A stretch of DNA of 64,000 nt from Bacteroides clarus YIT 12056 (GTDB lineage: Bacteria; Bacteroidota; Bacteroidia; Bacteroidales; Bacteroidaceae), in the NCBI RefSeq assembly GCF_900129655.1, contig NZ_FQWK01000003.1:372001-436000 (forward strand). The letters are read 5' to 3'. Positions within the stretch are counted from its first letter, which is position 1, and each line of letters starts with the position of its first letter. Below the pieces are notes generated by a model. The model was not told the origin of the DNA, did not search any database, and saw only the letters and a program-made list of their open reading frames with translations. The translations under genes and the position numbers were made by a program. Below, in pieces: positions 29,627 to 38,740 of this stretch.

Positions 29627-31012
29627 ATGAACCAAGATACTATTTGCGCCATAGCGACCGCCCAAGGAGGGGCTATTGGATGTATTCGTGTTTCCGGACC
29701 GGAAGCTATTGAGATCACATCTCGCATTTTTATCCCCGCCGCTACCAATAAAAAATTAGAGAACGGCAAACCCTATACACTTACTTTTGGGCGCATTTAT
29801 GACGGTCCTGAAATTATAGATGAAGTACTTGTCAGTTTATTTCGCGCACCTCACTCCTATACCGGTGAAAATAGCACAGAAATCACTTGCCATGGTTCAG
29901 CCTATATTCTTCAAAAAGTATTACAACTACTTATCAAGAGCGGTTGTCGTATGGCCACCCCGGGTGAGTATACTCAACGTGCGTTCCTAAATGGGAAAAT
30001 GGACTTAAGTCAGGCTGAGGCAGTTGCCGATCTAATCGCCTCATCTTCTGCAGCAACCCATCGTCTTGCCATGAGCCAAATGCGGGGCGGTTTCAGTAAA
30101 GAACTTACTGCTTTACGCGATCAATTGCTTCATTTTACCTCACTTATCGAATTGGAATTAGACTTTAGTGATCATGAGGAGCTGGAACTTGCCGACCGTT
30201 CCGAGCTTTGCCAACTAGCGAATAACATTGAAAAAGTCATAGCTCGTTTGGTAAATTCATTCAGTGTAGGTAATGCCATTAAAAACGGTGTTCCTGTAGC
30301 TATCGTTGGTGAAACGAATGCAGGAAAATCTACGTTACTCAATGTCTTGCTTAATGAAGAGAAAGCCATTGTCAGTGATATTCATGGTACTACACGAGAT
30401 ATCATCGAAGATACTGTTAATATAGGTGGAATCACTTTCAGATTTATTGATACGGCAGGTATCCGTGAAACCAACGATACGATTGAAAGTATCGGTATTG
30501 AACGTACCTTTCAAAAATTAGATCAAGCAGAAATCGTTCTTTGGATAATTGACGCTACGGATGCCCAAACTCAAATTACCCAATTAGCCGGTCAACTTCT
30601 TCCTCGTTGTGAAAGAAAGCAGCTTATCCTCGTTTACAACAAAGCCGATTTGGTGGATAATATACAAAATAGTATTCCTAATGATTTTCCTGACAATGTA
30701 AAATCAATCATCCTATCCGCAAAAAATAGAGAACATATTGAAGAACTTCAACAAATGTTGATAACATCTGCTCATCTTCCTACTGTTACTCAAAATGATG
30801 TTATAGTTACCAATGTTCGCCATTATGAAGCGTTAAACAATGCATTGGAATCTATCCACCGAGTGCAGAAAGGTTTGGCGAATAATATTTCTGGGGATTT
30901 CGTATCACAAGATATTCGGGAATGTATTTTCCATTTGAGTGATATTGCAGGAGAAGTAACGAATGATATGATATTACAGAATATATTTCAGCATTTCTGC
31001 ATCGGCAAGTAA
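29627..31012 (+). CDS. mnmE: tRNA uridine-5-carboxymethylaminomethyl synthesis GTPase MnmE
   Basis: 461 residues. The N-terminal folate-binding domain starts with D-T-I-C-A-I-A-T-A. A helical domain follows, with an inserted G domain: G-E-T-N-A-G-K-S-T (P-loop, near residue 226), D-T-A-G-I-R and N-K-A-D. The C-terminal C-I-G-K is the conserved catalytic-cysteine motif. With MnmG it modifies wobble U34 of tRNAs. It is the last chromosomal gene before the mobile DNA. Confidence 0.97.
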   Translation: MNQDTICAIATAQGGAIGCIRVSGPEAIEITSRIFIPAATNKKLENGKPYTLTFGRIYDGPEIIDEVLVSLFRAPHSYTGENSTEITCHGSAYILQKVLQLLIKSGCRMATPGEYTQRAFLNGKMDLSQAEAVADLIASSSAATHRLAMSQMRGGFSKELTALRDQLLHFTSLIELELDFSDHEELELADRSELCQLANNIEKVIARLVNSFSVGNAIKNGVPVAIVGETNAGKSTLLNVLLNEEKAIVSDIHGTTRDIIEDTVNIGGITFRFIDTAGIRETNDTIESIGIERTFQKLDQAEIVLWIIDATDAQTQITQLAGQLLPRCERKQLILVYNKADLVDNIQNSIPNDFPDNVKSIILSAKNREHIEELQQMLITSAHLPTVTQNDVIVTNVRHYEALNNALESIHRVQKGLANNISGDFVSQDIRECIFHLSDIAGEVTNDMILQNIFQHFCIGK

Positions 31013-31057
31013 CTATCTGATTATCAATGAGTTAAATTGACTATAATCGATTGATAT

Positions 31058-31084
31058 GGCGCTCTTTACGGGGCGCCTTTTTTG
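31058..31084 (+). terminator. Terminator of mnmE
   Basis: GGCGC pairs with GCGCC around a ten-base loop, followed by seven T. Confidence 0.75.
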
Positions 31085-31130
31085 TTGCTCTACTGTCAAT
31101 ATTAGTCATTTATAAGCTTTGTACATCATC

Positions 31131-31226
31131 TTTTTGTACCGTTTTTGTACCACGAAGCAAAATTCCGGCATTTTACGCTGGACAGATTGTGGAGTGAGTT
31201 TACGCCATTTTACAGAATTTTACGGG
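31131..31226. repeat. Short direct repeats at the mobile DNA boundary
   Basis: TTTTTGTACC occurs twice back to back (31131-31140 and 31142-31151). TTTTACG/TTTACG/TTTTACA units recur four times up to 31224. A further TTTGTACC lies between the HTH and integrase genes (about 32226). Clustered short repeats beside an integrase gene look like att core or arm-type sites. This is inference: the other end of the element is not in the window. Confidence 0.4.
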
Positions 31227-31239
31227 ATTATACAGATTA

Positions 31240-32169
31240 TTGGGTGAAATAAAGCGAAATAAAATGAAAAGTAGAATTGAAATTAAAAGAATTTGTGCCT
31301 GGTGCGGTAAAGAATTTATTGCCTACAAAACGACGACAAATTGTTGTTCCCATAAGTGTGGAAACGCATTATATAAGAAACGTAAGCGTGATGCAGCAAT
31401 AATTGTCAATAATAATTTAACTGAAAAAATTGTTACAGAAAAACCTATTGAGAAGATTAAAGACAAACCTTTTCTGACTATTACAGAAACTGCAATTTAT
31501 CTTGGAGTAACAAGACCAACAATATATGGTTACCTTAAACGAGGCGATCTAAAAGCAACACGTATAGGAACTAAATTTCTTTTAAGCAAAGATGACATAA
31601 ACAATATGTTTAATCATCCTGCAGATTTTAAGTTGCCACCTAAGGAAAAACAAGCAATCACAGAATTTTATACTACAGCTGAAATTATAGAAAAATTCAA
31701 TGTTAGCGAATCATGGATATTTGTGATGGCTAAGAAAAATAAAATTCCCAAAACGTTCAACCGTGGTAAGACTTACTGGAGTAAAAAGCATGTTGATGCT
31801 TATTTTTCCTCGAAGGCTCCAGACGCAGACATTACAGAATGGTACAGTGTGCAAGAAGTACAGGACAAATTTCAAATGAGCCTTAATGCTATATACTCTT
31901 TTGTTTATAAAAATGCTATTCCGAAAAAGAAAGTTGGTATTACCGTATATTATTCAAAAAAGCACTTCGATATAGCAAAGGGAATACGTCAGGCTGAAGA
32001 ACCCAAATACTATACAGTTCGAGAGGCTATGGAAAAATTCAAAATAACAAGAGACCAGCTATACCATTATACCAAGTATCATCAAATTCCCAAGATTAAG
32101 AAGGGAAAGTATACTCTTATATCCAAACCTGAGCTCGATAATTTGTTCGAAGATCCTATCATTGAATAA
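31240..32169 (+). CDS. Four-HTH, zinc-finger DNA-binding protein beside the integrase
   Basis: 309 residues. The N terminus has a small Cys-rich finger (C19-x2-C22, then C35/C36 and C40). Four similar excisionase/MerR-like winged-helix units follow at about 78-124, 142-190, 200-248 and 256-303; each starts with Y/F-x-(T/S)-x2-E and ends in an S-K-x-(D/H/E) wing. No catalytic domain. It probably binds the element ends as an excisionase or integrase cofactor. The first ATG is used; the ATG at 31264 is equally possible. It is read in the same direction as, and 99 bases before, the integrase. Confidence 0.7.
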   Translation: MGEIKRNKMKSRIEIKRICAWCGKEFIAYKTTTNCCSHKCGNALYKKRKRDAAIIVNNNLTEKIVTEKPIEKIKDKPFLTITETAIYLGVTRPTIYGYLKRGDLKATRIGTKFLLSKDDINNMFNHPADFKLPPKEKQAITEFYTTAEIIEKFNVSESWIFVMAKKNKIPKTFNRGKTYWSKKHVDAYFSSKAPDADITEWYSVQEVQDKFQMSLNAIYSFVYKNAIPKKKVGITVYYSKKHFDIAKGIRQAEEPKYYTVREAMEKFKITRDQLYHYTKYHQIPKIKKGKYTLISKPELDNLFEDPIIE

Positions 32170-32268
32170 TCCTGGTATAAGTTATTTTCCGGTGTGAGTA
32201 TTCACCAAGAAAACACCAGTTTAATTTGTACCGATAATAATAATTTATCAACCAAAAACATTAATCTT

Positions 32269-33375
32269 ATGGCACTTACATGTACTAACGTAACATTGAG
32301 ACAAAGAGTTATCAGTAACGGCAGAATTTCTCTCTACCTGGACTATTATCCGGCTATTCGCAATCCGTACACAATGAAAATGAGTCGCAGGGAATATCTT
32401 GGCATTTATATCTATGCCCGTCCTAAAAATGAGATTGAACGTGATTTCAACAATGAGATGCTGAGTAAGGCTGAAGCCATTCGTTGTATCAGAGTACAGG
32501 CAATCGTCAATGAAGAATTTGGATTTCTTGACAAGCACAAAATGAAAGCTGACTTCCTTACCTATTTTCGTGAGAAAGCAAAACTGAAGTATCACAAATG
32601 GGACTGCGTTTACCAGCATTTTGAAAAGTTTGTAAACGGCTATTGCACTTTCGGTGATGTAACGGTAGAGCTTTGTCAGAAGTTCAGACAGTATCTACTG
32701 AACTGTAAACAGATCCGTCACCCTAATATCAGTGTTTCGAGGAATTCGGCAGCTGGCTATTTTTCAACTTTCCGTGCATTACTGAAAATAGCTTATCAAG
32801 AGAAGATGCTACGTGAAAATCTGAATGACTTCATAGACAAGATTGAATGGAAAGAAGTCAAAAAGCAGTATCTCACATTAGCAGAAGTTAAGAAACTGGC
32901 CGCTACACCATGCAAGATTCCTGTACTGAAACAAGCTTCATTATTCTCCTGTATGACCGGTCTTCGTATCAGCGATATTTTACAGCTTACATGGGATAAT
33001 ATTGAAGTCGGTCCTGACAATGGTTATTACATCAGAATTTGTACAGAAAAGACAGAAACTGAAGCGACTCTCCCCATTAGTAACGAAGCGTTGGAACTAT
33101 GTGGTATTCCTGGTTCAGGCCGCGTATTTAAAGGACTGACCAGAGCTATGACGAATCAGCCTCTCAAGCAATGGATTTCGGAAGCCGGAATCAAAAAACA
33201 CATAACCTTCCACTGCTTCCGTCATTCGTACGCCGTCATACAAATCTCTTTGGGCACAGATATTTATACAGTATCGAAAATGCTTACTCACAAAAATGTT
33301 TCGACCACACAGATTTATGCTGATTTGGTCAATTCCAAGAAGCGAGAGACGGCTAATAAGATTTCGTTGAAATAA
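32269..33375 (+). CDS. Tyrosine site-specific recombinase (element integrase)
   Basis: 368 residues from ATG 32269; an in-frame GTG lies 25 codons upstream. It has an arm-binding N-terminal domain (1-90), a SAM-like core-binding domain (about 105-205) and a catalytic domain with the full set R233 (T-G-L-R-I-S-D), H315-x2-R318, H341 and nucleophile Y350. It inserts and excises the element through att sites. Because the active site is complete, it is probably functional, unlike the second integrase at 40.8-43.9 kb. Confidence 0.92.
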   Translation: MALTCTNVTLRQRVISNGRISLYLDYYPAIRNPYTMKMSRREYLGIYIYARPKNEIERDFNNEMLSKAEAIRCIRVQAIVNEEFGFLDKHKMKADFLTYFREKAKLKYHKWDCVYQHFEKFVNGYCTFGDVTVELCQKFRQYLLNCKQIRHPNISVSRNSAAGYFSTFRALLKIAYQEKMLRENLNDFIDKIEWKEVKKQYLTLAEVKKLAATPCKIPVLKQASLFSCMTGLRISDILQLTWDNIEVGPDNGYYIRICTEKTETEATLPISNEALELCGIPGSGRVFKGLTRAMTNQPLKQWISEAGIKKHITFHCFRHSYAVIQISLGTDIYTVSKMLTHKNVSTTQIYADLVNSKKRETANKISLK

Positions 33376-33397
33376 TATAGCTCTTATCTTACCTACT

Positions 33398-33440
33398 AAC
33401 AGGTTATATCTGATAAATCTATCGGATATGACCTGTTTTT
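33398..33440 (+). terminator. Terminator of the integrase gene
   Basis: AACAGGTTATATC pairs with GATATGACCTGTT (one wobble), followed by TTTTT. Confidence 0.75.
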
Positions 33441-33443
33441 ATG

Positions 33444-33474
33444 TTTGCTTTATCTGACAGAATCGCTATCTTTG
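33444..33474 (+). promoter_or_regulatory. -33/-7 promoter for the glutaredoxin-like gene
   Basis: TTTG (33444-33447) and TATCTTTG (33467-33474) are 19 bases apart, a textbook Bacteroidota sigma-ABfr promoter, 35 bases before the gene. Confidence 0.7.
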
Positions 33475-33509
33475 AAGAAAATTGAGTCTTTAAATGAATA
33501 ACTACAGCT

Positions 33510-33809
33510 ATGATAAAAATATATGGAATGGAAACTTGTCCGGATTGTACGTATGTAGAAGAGCAAGTAAAAGGTAATAACCAATATGAAGTCATCGATA
33601 TTGGTCAACACGTAAGAGATTTGAAAGCATTCTTGAGACTAAGAGATTATCATCCGGCCTTTAATGAAGCCAAAAGTGTTGGAGCCGTTGGAATTCCTTG
33701 CTTTGTACTGGAAAACGGTACGGTTACTTTGAATCCAGAAGATGCCGGATTACGTTCACGTCCTATCAATGAAGGAGCAACATGTAATATTGACGGAAGC
33801 GGTTGTTGA
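33510..33809 (+). CDS. Glutaredoxin-like thiol protein
   Basis: 99 residues starting with beta strand I-K-I-Y-G-M-E and the redox motif C-P-D-C (residues 10-13). The cis-Pro region reads G-I-P-C-F-V, and the C terminus ends G-S-G-C. It is cytoplasmic and of the thioredoxin fold. The electron donor and partner are unknown. It ends three bases before the esterase gene. Confidence 0.8.
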   Translation: MIKIYGMETCPDCTYVEEQVKGNNQYEVIDIGQHVRDLKAFLRLRDYHPAFNEAKSVGAVGIPCFVLENGTVTLNPEDAGLRSRPINEGATCNIDGSGC

Positions 33810-33811
33810 TT

Positions 33812-34402
33812 ATGGCACAGAAAATTCTTTTCCTTCATGGTTTCTTTGCATCAGGTACATGTATCCCAGCTCTTGCCTTGAAAGAATATTTCAGCGGTAA
33901 GGCAACAGTCTTGAGTCCAGACTTACCCCTGCATCCACAGGAAGCTATCGACTTTATCCAAAGATTGTGCAACCAAGAACAACCTGATATATTGGTAGGA
34001 AACAGTAATGGCTCGTTTTTGGCACAGATAGTAGCATCTAAAAACAATATCCCAGCTTTACTCGGAAATCCTCATTTCGAAATGACACGTTTCTTGATAG
34101 AACGTATTGGTTCGCATGAATACAAATCTCCACGAGCTAACGGAAACCAGCAGCTTGTCATTAACCAAACATTGATTGATGAATTCGCAGAACTTCAACA
34201 GCATCAATGGGACAATTGTCAGGTAGCTAACCAAGAAAATATATGGGGGATATTTGGTGAGAATGACCATCTAGCACACTTTGAGCCTTTATTTTTAATG
34301 CATTATAAATATTCATACCACTTTCCTGGCGGTCATACTCCAACAGCTGAAGAAGTACAAAAATATTATGCGCCATTAGCGGAACGATTATTGGAATTAT
34401 AG
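33812..34402 (+). CDS. YqiA/UPF0227-like alpha/beta hydrolase
   Basis: 196 residues from ATG 33812. Family features are L-F-L-H-G-F near the N terminus, the nucleophile elbow G-N-S-N-G-S (Ser near 72), F-G-E-N-D with the acid residue, and the late histidine in F-P-G-G-H-T. The elbow is G-N-S-N-G rather than G-S-S-L-G of E. coli YqiA. A cytoplasmic esterase; its substrate is unknown. Confidence 0.78.
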   Translation: MAQKILFLHGFFASGTCIPALALKEYFSGKATVLSPDLPLHPQEAIDFIQRLCNQEQPDILVGNSNGSFLAQIVASKNNIPALLGNPHFEMTRFLIERIGSHEYKSPRANGNQQLVINQTLIDEFAELQQHQWDNCQVANQENIWGIFGENDHLAHFEPLFLMHYKYSYHFPGGHTPTAEEVQKYYAPLAERLLEL

Positions 34403-34403
34403 C

Positions 34404-34461
34404 ATAACTTATCATATAATATAGAAAGAATACCACTTTTGTTTATTATATGATAAGTTAT
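34404..34461. terminator. 18-bp perfect hairpin after the esterase gene
   Basis: ATAACTTATCATATAATA and its complement flank a 22-base loop. There is no T tract after it, so it may stabilise the mRNA 3' end rather than terminate. Confidence 0.45.
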
Positions 34462-34624
34462 AAATCCATGTCTTATATTCAATCCCATAAATTAATCCGC
34501 CCCTATTCCATCTGAACACTTCTTACTTTCCAATAATAATCAAACTATTTATGACAATTAGTGACGTTTGATGAAGTCTGATGTCACTCTTGTCATTTTC
34601 TGATAATACATAATCAGTAAACAT

Positions 34625-34632
34625 TACCTTTG
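34625..34632 (+). promoter_or_regulatory. -7 promoter box for the membrane protein/HTH pair
   Basis: TACCTTTG fits TAnnTTTG, 27 bases before the start at 34659; no convincing -33. Confidence 0.5.
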
Positions 34633-34658
34633 CTTACGAACAGTTAAACATATGGCTT

Positions 34659-35342
34659 ATGTATTTGAAGAAATTTGAATATTTTATTTTAGATTCTAGT
34701 GTAGCTGGAACATTACTTCTTATAGCACTTGCTATACGCATTGAAGCAGTCAATGCAGGCTTTGATCAATTCAGCTCAAATATTATTTTTATATCGGTCT
34801 TTATAATATCTACAGGATTATATATATCAATGCAAATTGCATTATACGAGATAATTATATATTTATGTCATCATAGCAAATCTTTGTTCATCCATGAACA
34901 TCTTAATGATTCTGTGATTGCACCAGAACAAGCATTTATGGAATATGAAAAACTCCGTTCGAATACTATTACAGAACAGAAACGTACGAACGATAAAAAG
35001 CTAGAGTTAGTACATATATACATCCATCAAACGATGGCTGCTTATACAAGCCAAGAAAATCTGCAGCGCCTCTGTGCTTATATTTCAGATTTCTTTCAGG
35101 ATAAAACTGCTATCGATATTATTCCTATAAAAGTAGATTCAAAATTGAAAGCTATAGATGTTATGCATTTGGGTTGGAACATAGGTAAAGCATTAGGTAA
35201 ACGACGTTCATATACAGCAAAATTCATTAAAAAAGTATTTGCTGATACCATGAAAGAAAATGAAATCAACACGATAATCAAAAAGATGTCTCACTCAGAA
35301 ACAGAGTGCCTGATTAAATTAAATCCAGATATAATTCAATAA
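34659..35342 (+). CDS. Two-helix membrane protein of the mobile element, unknown function
   Basis: 227 residues, not a family I can name. Two transmembrane helices (about 14-33 and 42-70) are followed by a charged cytoplasmic domain. The latter contains a conserved-looking M-H-L-G-W-N-I-G-K-A-L-G-K-R-R stretch near 168-184. It is AT-rich, like the defence operon behind it. Its place just before an excisionase-like gene suggests element maintenance or surface exclusion, but nothing proves this. Confidence 0.55.
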   Translation: MYLKKFEYFILDSSVAGTLLLIALAIRIEAVNAGFDQFSSNIIFISVFIISTGLYISMQIALYEIIIYLCHHSKSLFIHEHLNDSVIAPEQAFMEYEKLRSNTITEQKRTNDKKLELVHIYIHQTMAAYTSQENLQRLCAYISDFFQDKTAIDIIPIKVDSKLKAIDVMHLGWNIGKALGKRRSYTAKFIKKVFADTMKENEINTIIKKMSHSETECLIKLNPDIIQ

Positions 35343-35408
35343 ATCAGACTTTATATTCATAAATACTGCATCAACAAGTATTAATCCTCAAAAGTAAAAA
35401 CAGATAGT

Positions 35409-35783
35409 ATGACAAAAGAACCTATCACATTCGACAAGCTTCCGCAGGCTGTAAGCTATTTAACAGAACAAGTAGAGAAAATTTACCAATTAGTTGAAAC
35501 ACTACAGCCACAGAAACTTGATCATCAGCATCAACTAATTGACATAGATAAGGCTAGCATACTTATCCAAAAATCAAAACCGACAATCTATAGACTTGCT
35601 CGTACAGGTCTCATCCCAGCCTATAAACGTGGTAAAAAATTATATTTCTATGAGGACGAACTCTTTAAATGGATAGAGGCTGGCAAAAAACAAAGCCAAC
35701 CTCTATTCTATCAGGAACAATCCGCACAAATACTTAAGGGGATGAAACGCAAACCTAGAAATGGAGTTAATATTTGTCTCTGA
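35409..35783 (+). CDS. Excisionase-like helix-turn-helix protein
   Basis: 124 residues. An N-terminal amphipathic helix (about 9-35) is followed by an HTH_17-type domain (I-D-K-A-S-I-L-I-Q-K-S-K-P-T-I-Y-R-L, then the wing R-G-K-K-L-Y-F, residues 47-95). It resembles Bacteroides mobile-element excision proteins. It converges on the defence operon with 18 bases between the stops. Confidence 0.78.
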   Translation: MTKEPITFDKLPQAVSYLTEQVEKIYQLVETLQPQKLDHQHQLIDIDKASILIQKSKPTIYRLARTGLIPAYKRGKKLYFYEDELFKWIEAGKKQSQPLFYQEQSAQILKGMKRKPRNGVNICL

Positions 35784-35801
35784 CAATGGAAATTACAAAA
35801 A

Positions 35802-36833
35802 TTAATATTCTTTATCAAACCATAATTTATAAAAGCTCATTTCTTTTTCTTCATCATATCCTCGTATTAATTCGGCTTGACTATTTAAAATTTTCACTTC
35901 AAAATTATTGTCTAAACGAATTGAATTCATTCGACTAATGGATTTACGCTTGATTGCCTCAGGTTTAGGCATAAAAGTTTTAGGAATAGTATCATTCATG
36001 CACTCATAGTTTTGTAAGAAATCATTAAAATCTTGTTTATATTTACTGCTAGAAAATAATAAATCTGGTAGTTTCTTTACATCAATTGTAGATTTTTGAT
36101 TCATCAATTCATTATTTCGACTAGCGGCTAAAGCAAGTTCCAAGTAATCAACTTTTTCACTTTTTTGCATCTTAGAAATAAAGGAACTGCATAGATTGGC
36201 TACAGATAGTGTAGTATGGTAGTCGTCACAACGATCTGCTATGTGTAAAAAGCTCTCCGTCCAATAACGAGCATCATTACCATTATTGGTGTTATCTACA
36301 ACAAATACTATATAACCATCTTCAGACTTTTGATTTAAAATCAAACATCCCTTATCCATATTTTTGATACTGGCACCATAAACTGTTTTAACAGAGATAA
36401 CCTTCCCATCATTATCTGTCGTCAAAAATGCATCTTTATGTTCTGACTTTAACAAAAGTAATGCTTCTATCATTTCATTATCAACTATACAATCTAGAAG
36501 AATTGTATAAAACTCACCACTTTTAATATTCGGGTGTAAACTTTGCTCATAAAGATATGTTGCTAAATTTACAGACTGCTTTATAAATAGTTCATTGTTA
36601 GAAAAAATTTTAGACACAAAATTATATACTGGATTCAATTCCAAATTATCTATATATGTAAATTGCTTTTGATCAACTGTTTTAAAGGAATTCTCAACAA
36701 ATTGCTTTATAAATTCTTCAGAAGAACTTAAATCTGTTAATCGAGTAGCAAAAGAAACTCCTTCTTCTCTTGTTTTATTACCTATAACTTGAATCGTTGA
36801 GGCTTTTATTCTTTTTATATTAATCTTATTCAT
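35802..36833 (-). CDS. NA37/NdpA-like nucleoid-associated protein of the ABC-3C operon
   Basis: 343 residues. The middle carries the pattern of 37-kDa nucleoid-associated proteins: G-E-F-Y-T-I-L-L near 105, L-L-K-S-E-H-K-D-A-F-L, D-K-G-C-L-I-L-N, V-V-D-N-T-N-x4-A-R-Y-W and a late D-x-Y-H-x-T. It is the last gene of the four-gene operon, with its start overlapping the ATPase stop (ATGA, 36830-36833). It may recognise or compact DNA for the system, or be the target-sensing part. The family call is from motifs by eye. Confidence 0.6.
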   Translation of the reverse strand: MNKINIKRIKASTIQVIGNKTREEGVSFATRLTDLSSSEEFIKQFVENSFKTVDQKQFTYIDNLELNPVYNFVSKIFSNNELFIKQSVNLATYLYEQSLHPNIKSGEFYTILLDCIVDNEMIEALLLLKSEHKDAFLTTDNDGKVISVKTVYGASIKNMDKGCLILNQKSEDGYIVFVVDNTNNGNDARYWTESFLHIADRCDDYHTTLSVANLCSSFISKMQKSEKVDYLELALAASRNNELMNQKSTIDVKKLPDLLFSSSKYKQDFNDFLQNYECMNDTIPKTFMPKPEAIKRKSISRMNSIRLDNNFEVKILNSQAELIRGYDEEKEMSFYKLWFDKEY

Positions 36834-38740
36834 TCACCAACAATATAATAAGGGATTAATCCGAAGTCTTTATCTTGTGTAAAAACATAACGCGTATCAA
36901 AACTGGAAAAATCTTTCCAATATACTGGATCTGCATGCTCTATTAAAATAATTTGAAAATTGTCAGTTCCATCTGATTTCACATTTTGCTTCATAAATTG
37001 ATCTATTAATTTAAAAGCAGATTTTAGTTTGCTTTCATCATCTCTTTTCCTTAATCGAAGATTTCCCAGTTCATTAGAAATTTCACCTCTATGTCGATTA
37101 GTTCCATAATATGGAATGCTAGGCTGATCAATAAAAAGAAAATTTGCTACACGCTGGGGATATATTTCTTTAATATATTCCTGTAAACCTAGAAAAAAAC
37201 ATAGATGCAAGAACATATAGTTTGATTTGCTCCCTATATTTCTAATTGGATAATAACTATCACTGTTATTATATAAATTCAATGTTAATGTTGTTTCGTC
37301 AAATCCAATCCTTTTATTCCTATAATTATCAGACATACCGTCTTGTTGTTCATAGTAACTTTGTACATAATCCAACATCTTATTAATACACTTCTGATTA
37401 TCACTAATTAATTTGTTATATTGTTTCGTCAAACTACATAACAAATCTTCTTTGTTCGTTAGTTCTATATCACCAATATATTTACATGACACAGGTTTAA
37501 TTCCTTTTAATTCATTCTCTAGTTTTACTGTTTTAGCTAGCCAATTATAATCAAAACAACGTTTAATGTATTCTTTATATGCCTCCTGTTTGACATTAAT
37601 TGCCATTAGTTTTTGCTTTAATTCTGACACACGCAACTCCATATCAGCTGGTAAATAATCATCTGGAATCTGTATCTGTGTTACACTTTGATAGGCGTCC
37701 TCTAATGAATGTAGTAGCTCTATTGTCTCAACTCCCATAACTACACTATCTAAATTTTGCCTCAAATATTCAACTGGAGATAAGCTATCTTTCACCTCCT
37801 CAGCATATCGTTTGGCTTTATTATAAGATCGACGCAGACCTTTATAACAACGTAATTGTTCTTTGATTTCCTCTGCTTCTAATTCGAGTTTTTTTATTTC
37901 TTGACCTTTGCGATGGCTATCTGTAAACTTTTGAAATTCTAGAATTTCAGATTTTATTTTTGTAACAAATTCTTTTGAATTAATATCCATCCCTTCATCA
38001 TCTAAAAGGCCCAAACTCTTTGCGAGCTCTTTTAATGATTCAATTTTCTTTTTATATCTAATATTATTTTCTTTATCAATATTTTTATATTTATATTGAT
38101 TGGAAATTTCTCTTTCAAGAGATTTTATTTGATGAGATAAAATTTGTTCTTGAGACTCATCAATACCAATCCCCAATTTAAAAATTTCTGAAACGACACC
38201 ATCTAACTTTTCATCCCTAAAAAATCTATAATCAAAATAAGTATTAAAGGTAGCAATAATATCTTCTGTTAAGAAGTTGAATAACAAAAAATTCCGGAAT
38301 GAAATATTTATTTCTTTCTTATCTTGTTTAACAATTAGCCCATCACATGCAAATTTCTGATTAAAAAAAGATAATAAAAAAGCACGTGTTACACCAACTG
38401 TTGGTTTTGGTATAATATCAGGCATATCATTAGAATCTTCACCCCAGTAAAAATCCCTATCAGCAAATCCACTTTCTGAAGGAGCTTTACGAGCTATTAC
38501 ATAATCATGCCCATTTAAATGGAAATTCAACCCATACCAAGCTACATTCTCATTAATGACATCTTCAACTATTGTAGATTCTGGTGCCAAAAGACAATAA
38601 TCAATAACTCGCAAAATAGATGACTTTCCTGTTGAGGAATCTCCTGTAATAACATTAACCTTATTAGGTTCAAATGTATATGTAACAGGTTGTGGATGGG
38701 TTTTAAACCACAATCTCATTTTTTTTATATAGAAATTCAT
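36830..38740 (-). CDS. DUF3732-type ABC/SMC-like ATPase of an ABC-three-component system
   Basis: 636 residues. The P-loop G-D-S-S-T-G-K-S-S is at 33-41. Long coiled-coil arms follow (about 195-300 and 400-450). A signature-like I-G-S-K-S-N-Y precedes Walker B F-L-F-I-D-Q-P-S (D538). The organisation is that of RecN/SMC-type ATPases called DUF3732, the ATPase part of ABC-3C conflict systems. It would clamp DNA or sense replication/recombination structures and license the effector. Its start overlaps the middle component by four bases. Confidence 0.72.
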   Translation of the reverse strand: MNFYIKKMRLWFKTHPQPVTYTFEPNKVNVITGDSSTGKSSILRVIDYCLLAPESTIVEDVINENVAWYGLNFHLNGHDYVIARKAPSESGFADRDFYWGEDSNDMPDIIPKPTVGVTRAFLLSFFNQKFACDGLIVKQDKKEINISFRNFLLFNFLTEDIIATFNTYFDYRFFRDEKLDGVVSEIFKLGIGIDESQEQILSHQIKSLEREISNQYKYKNIDKENNIRYKKKIESLKELAKSLGLLDDEGMDINSKEFVTKIKSEILEFQKFTDSHRKGQEIKKLELEAEEIKEQLRCYKGLRRSYNKAKRYAEEVKDSLSPVEYLRQNLDSVVMGVETIELLHSLEDAYQSVTQIQIPDDYLPADMELRVSELKQKLMAINVKQEAYKEYIKRCFDYNWLAKTVKLENELKGIKPVSCKYIGDIELTNKEDLLCSLTKQYNKLISDNQKCINKMLDYVQSYYEQQDGMSDNYRNKRIGFDETTLTLNLYNNSDSYYPIRNIGSKSNYMFLHLCFFLGLQEYIKEIYPQRVANFLFIDQPSIPYYGTNRHRGEISNELGNLRLRKRDDESKLKSAFKLIDQFMKQNVKSDGTDNFQIILIEHADPVYWKDFSSFDTRYVFTQDKDFGLIPYYIVGE

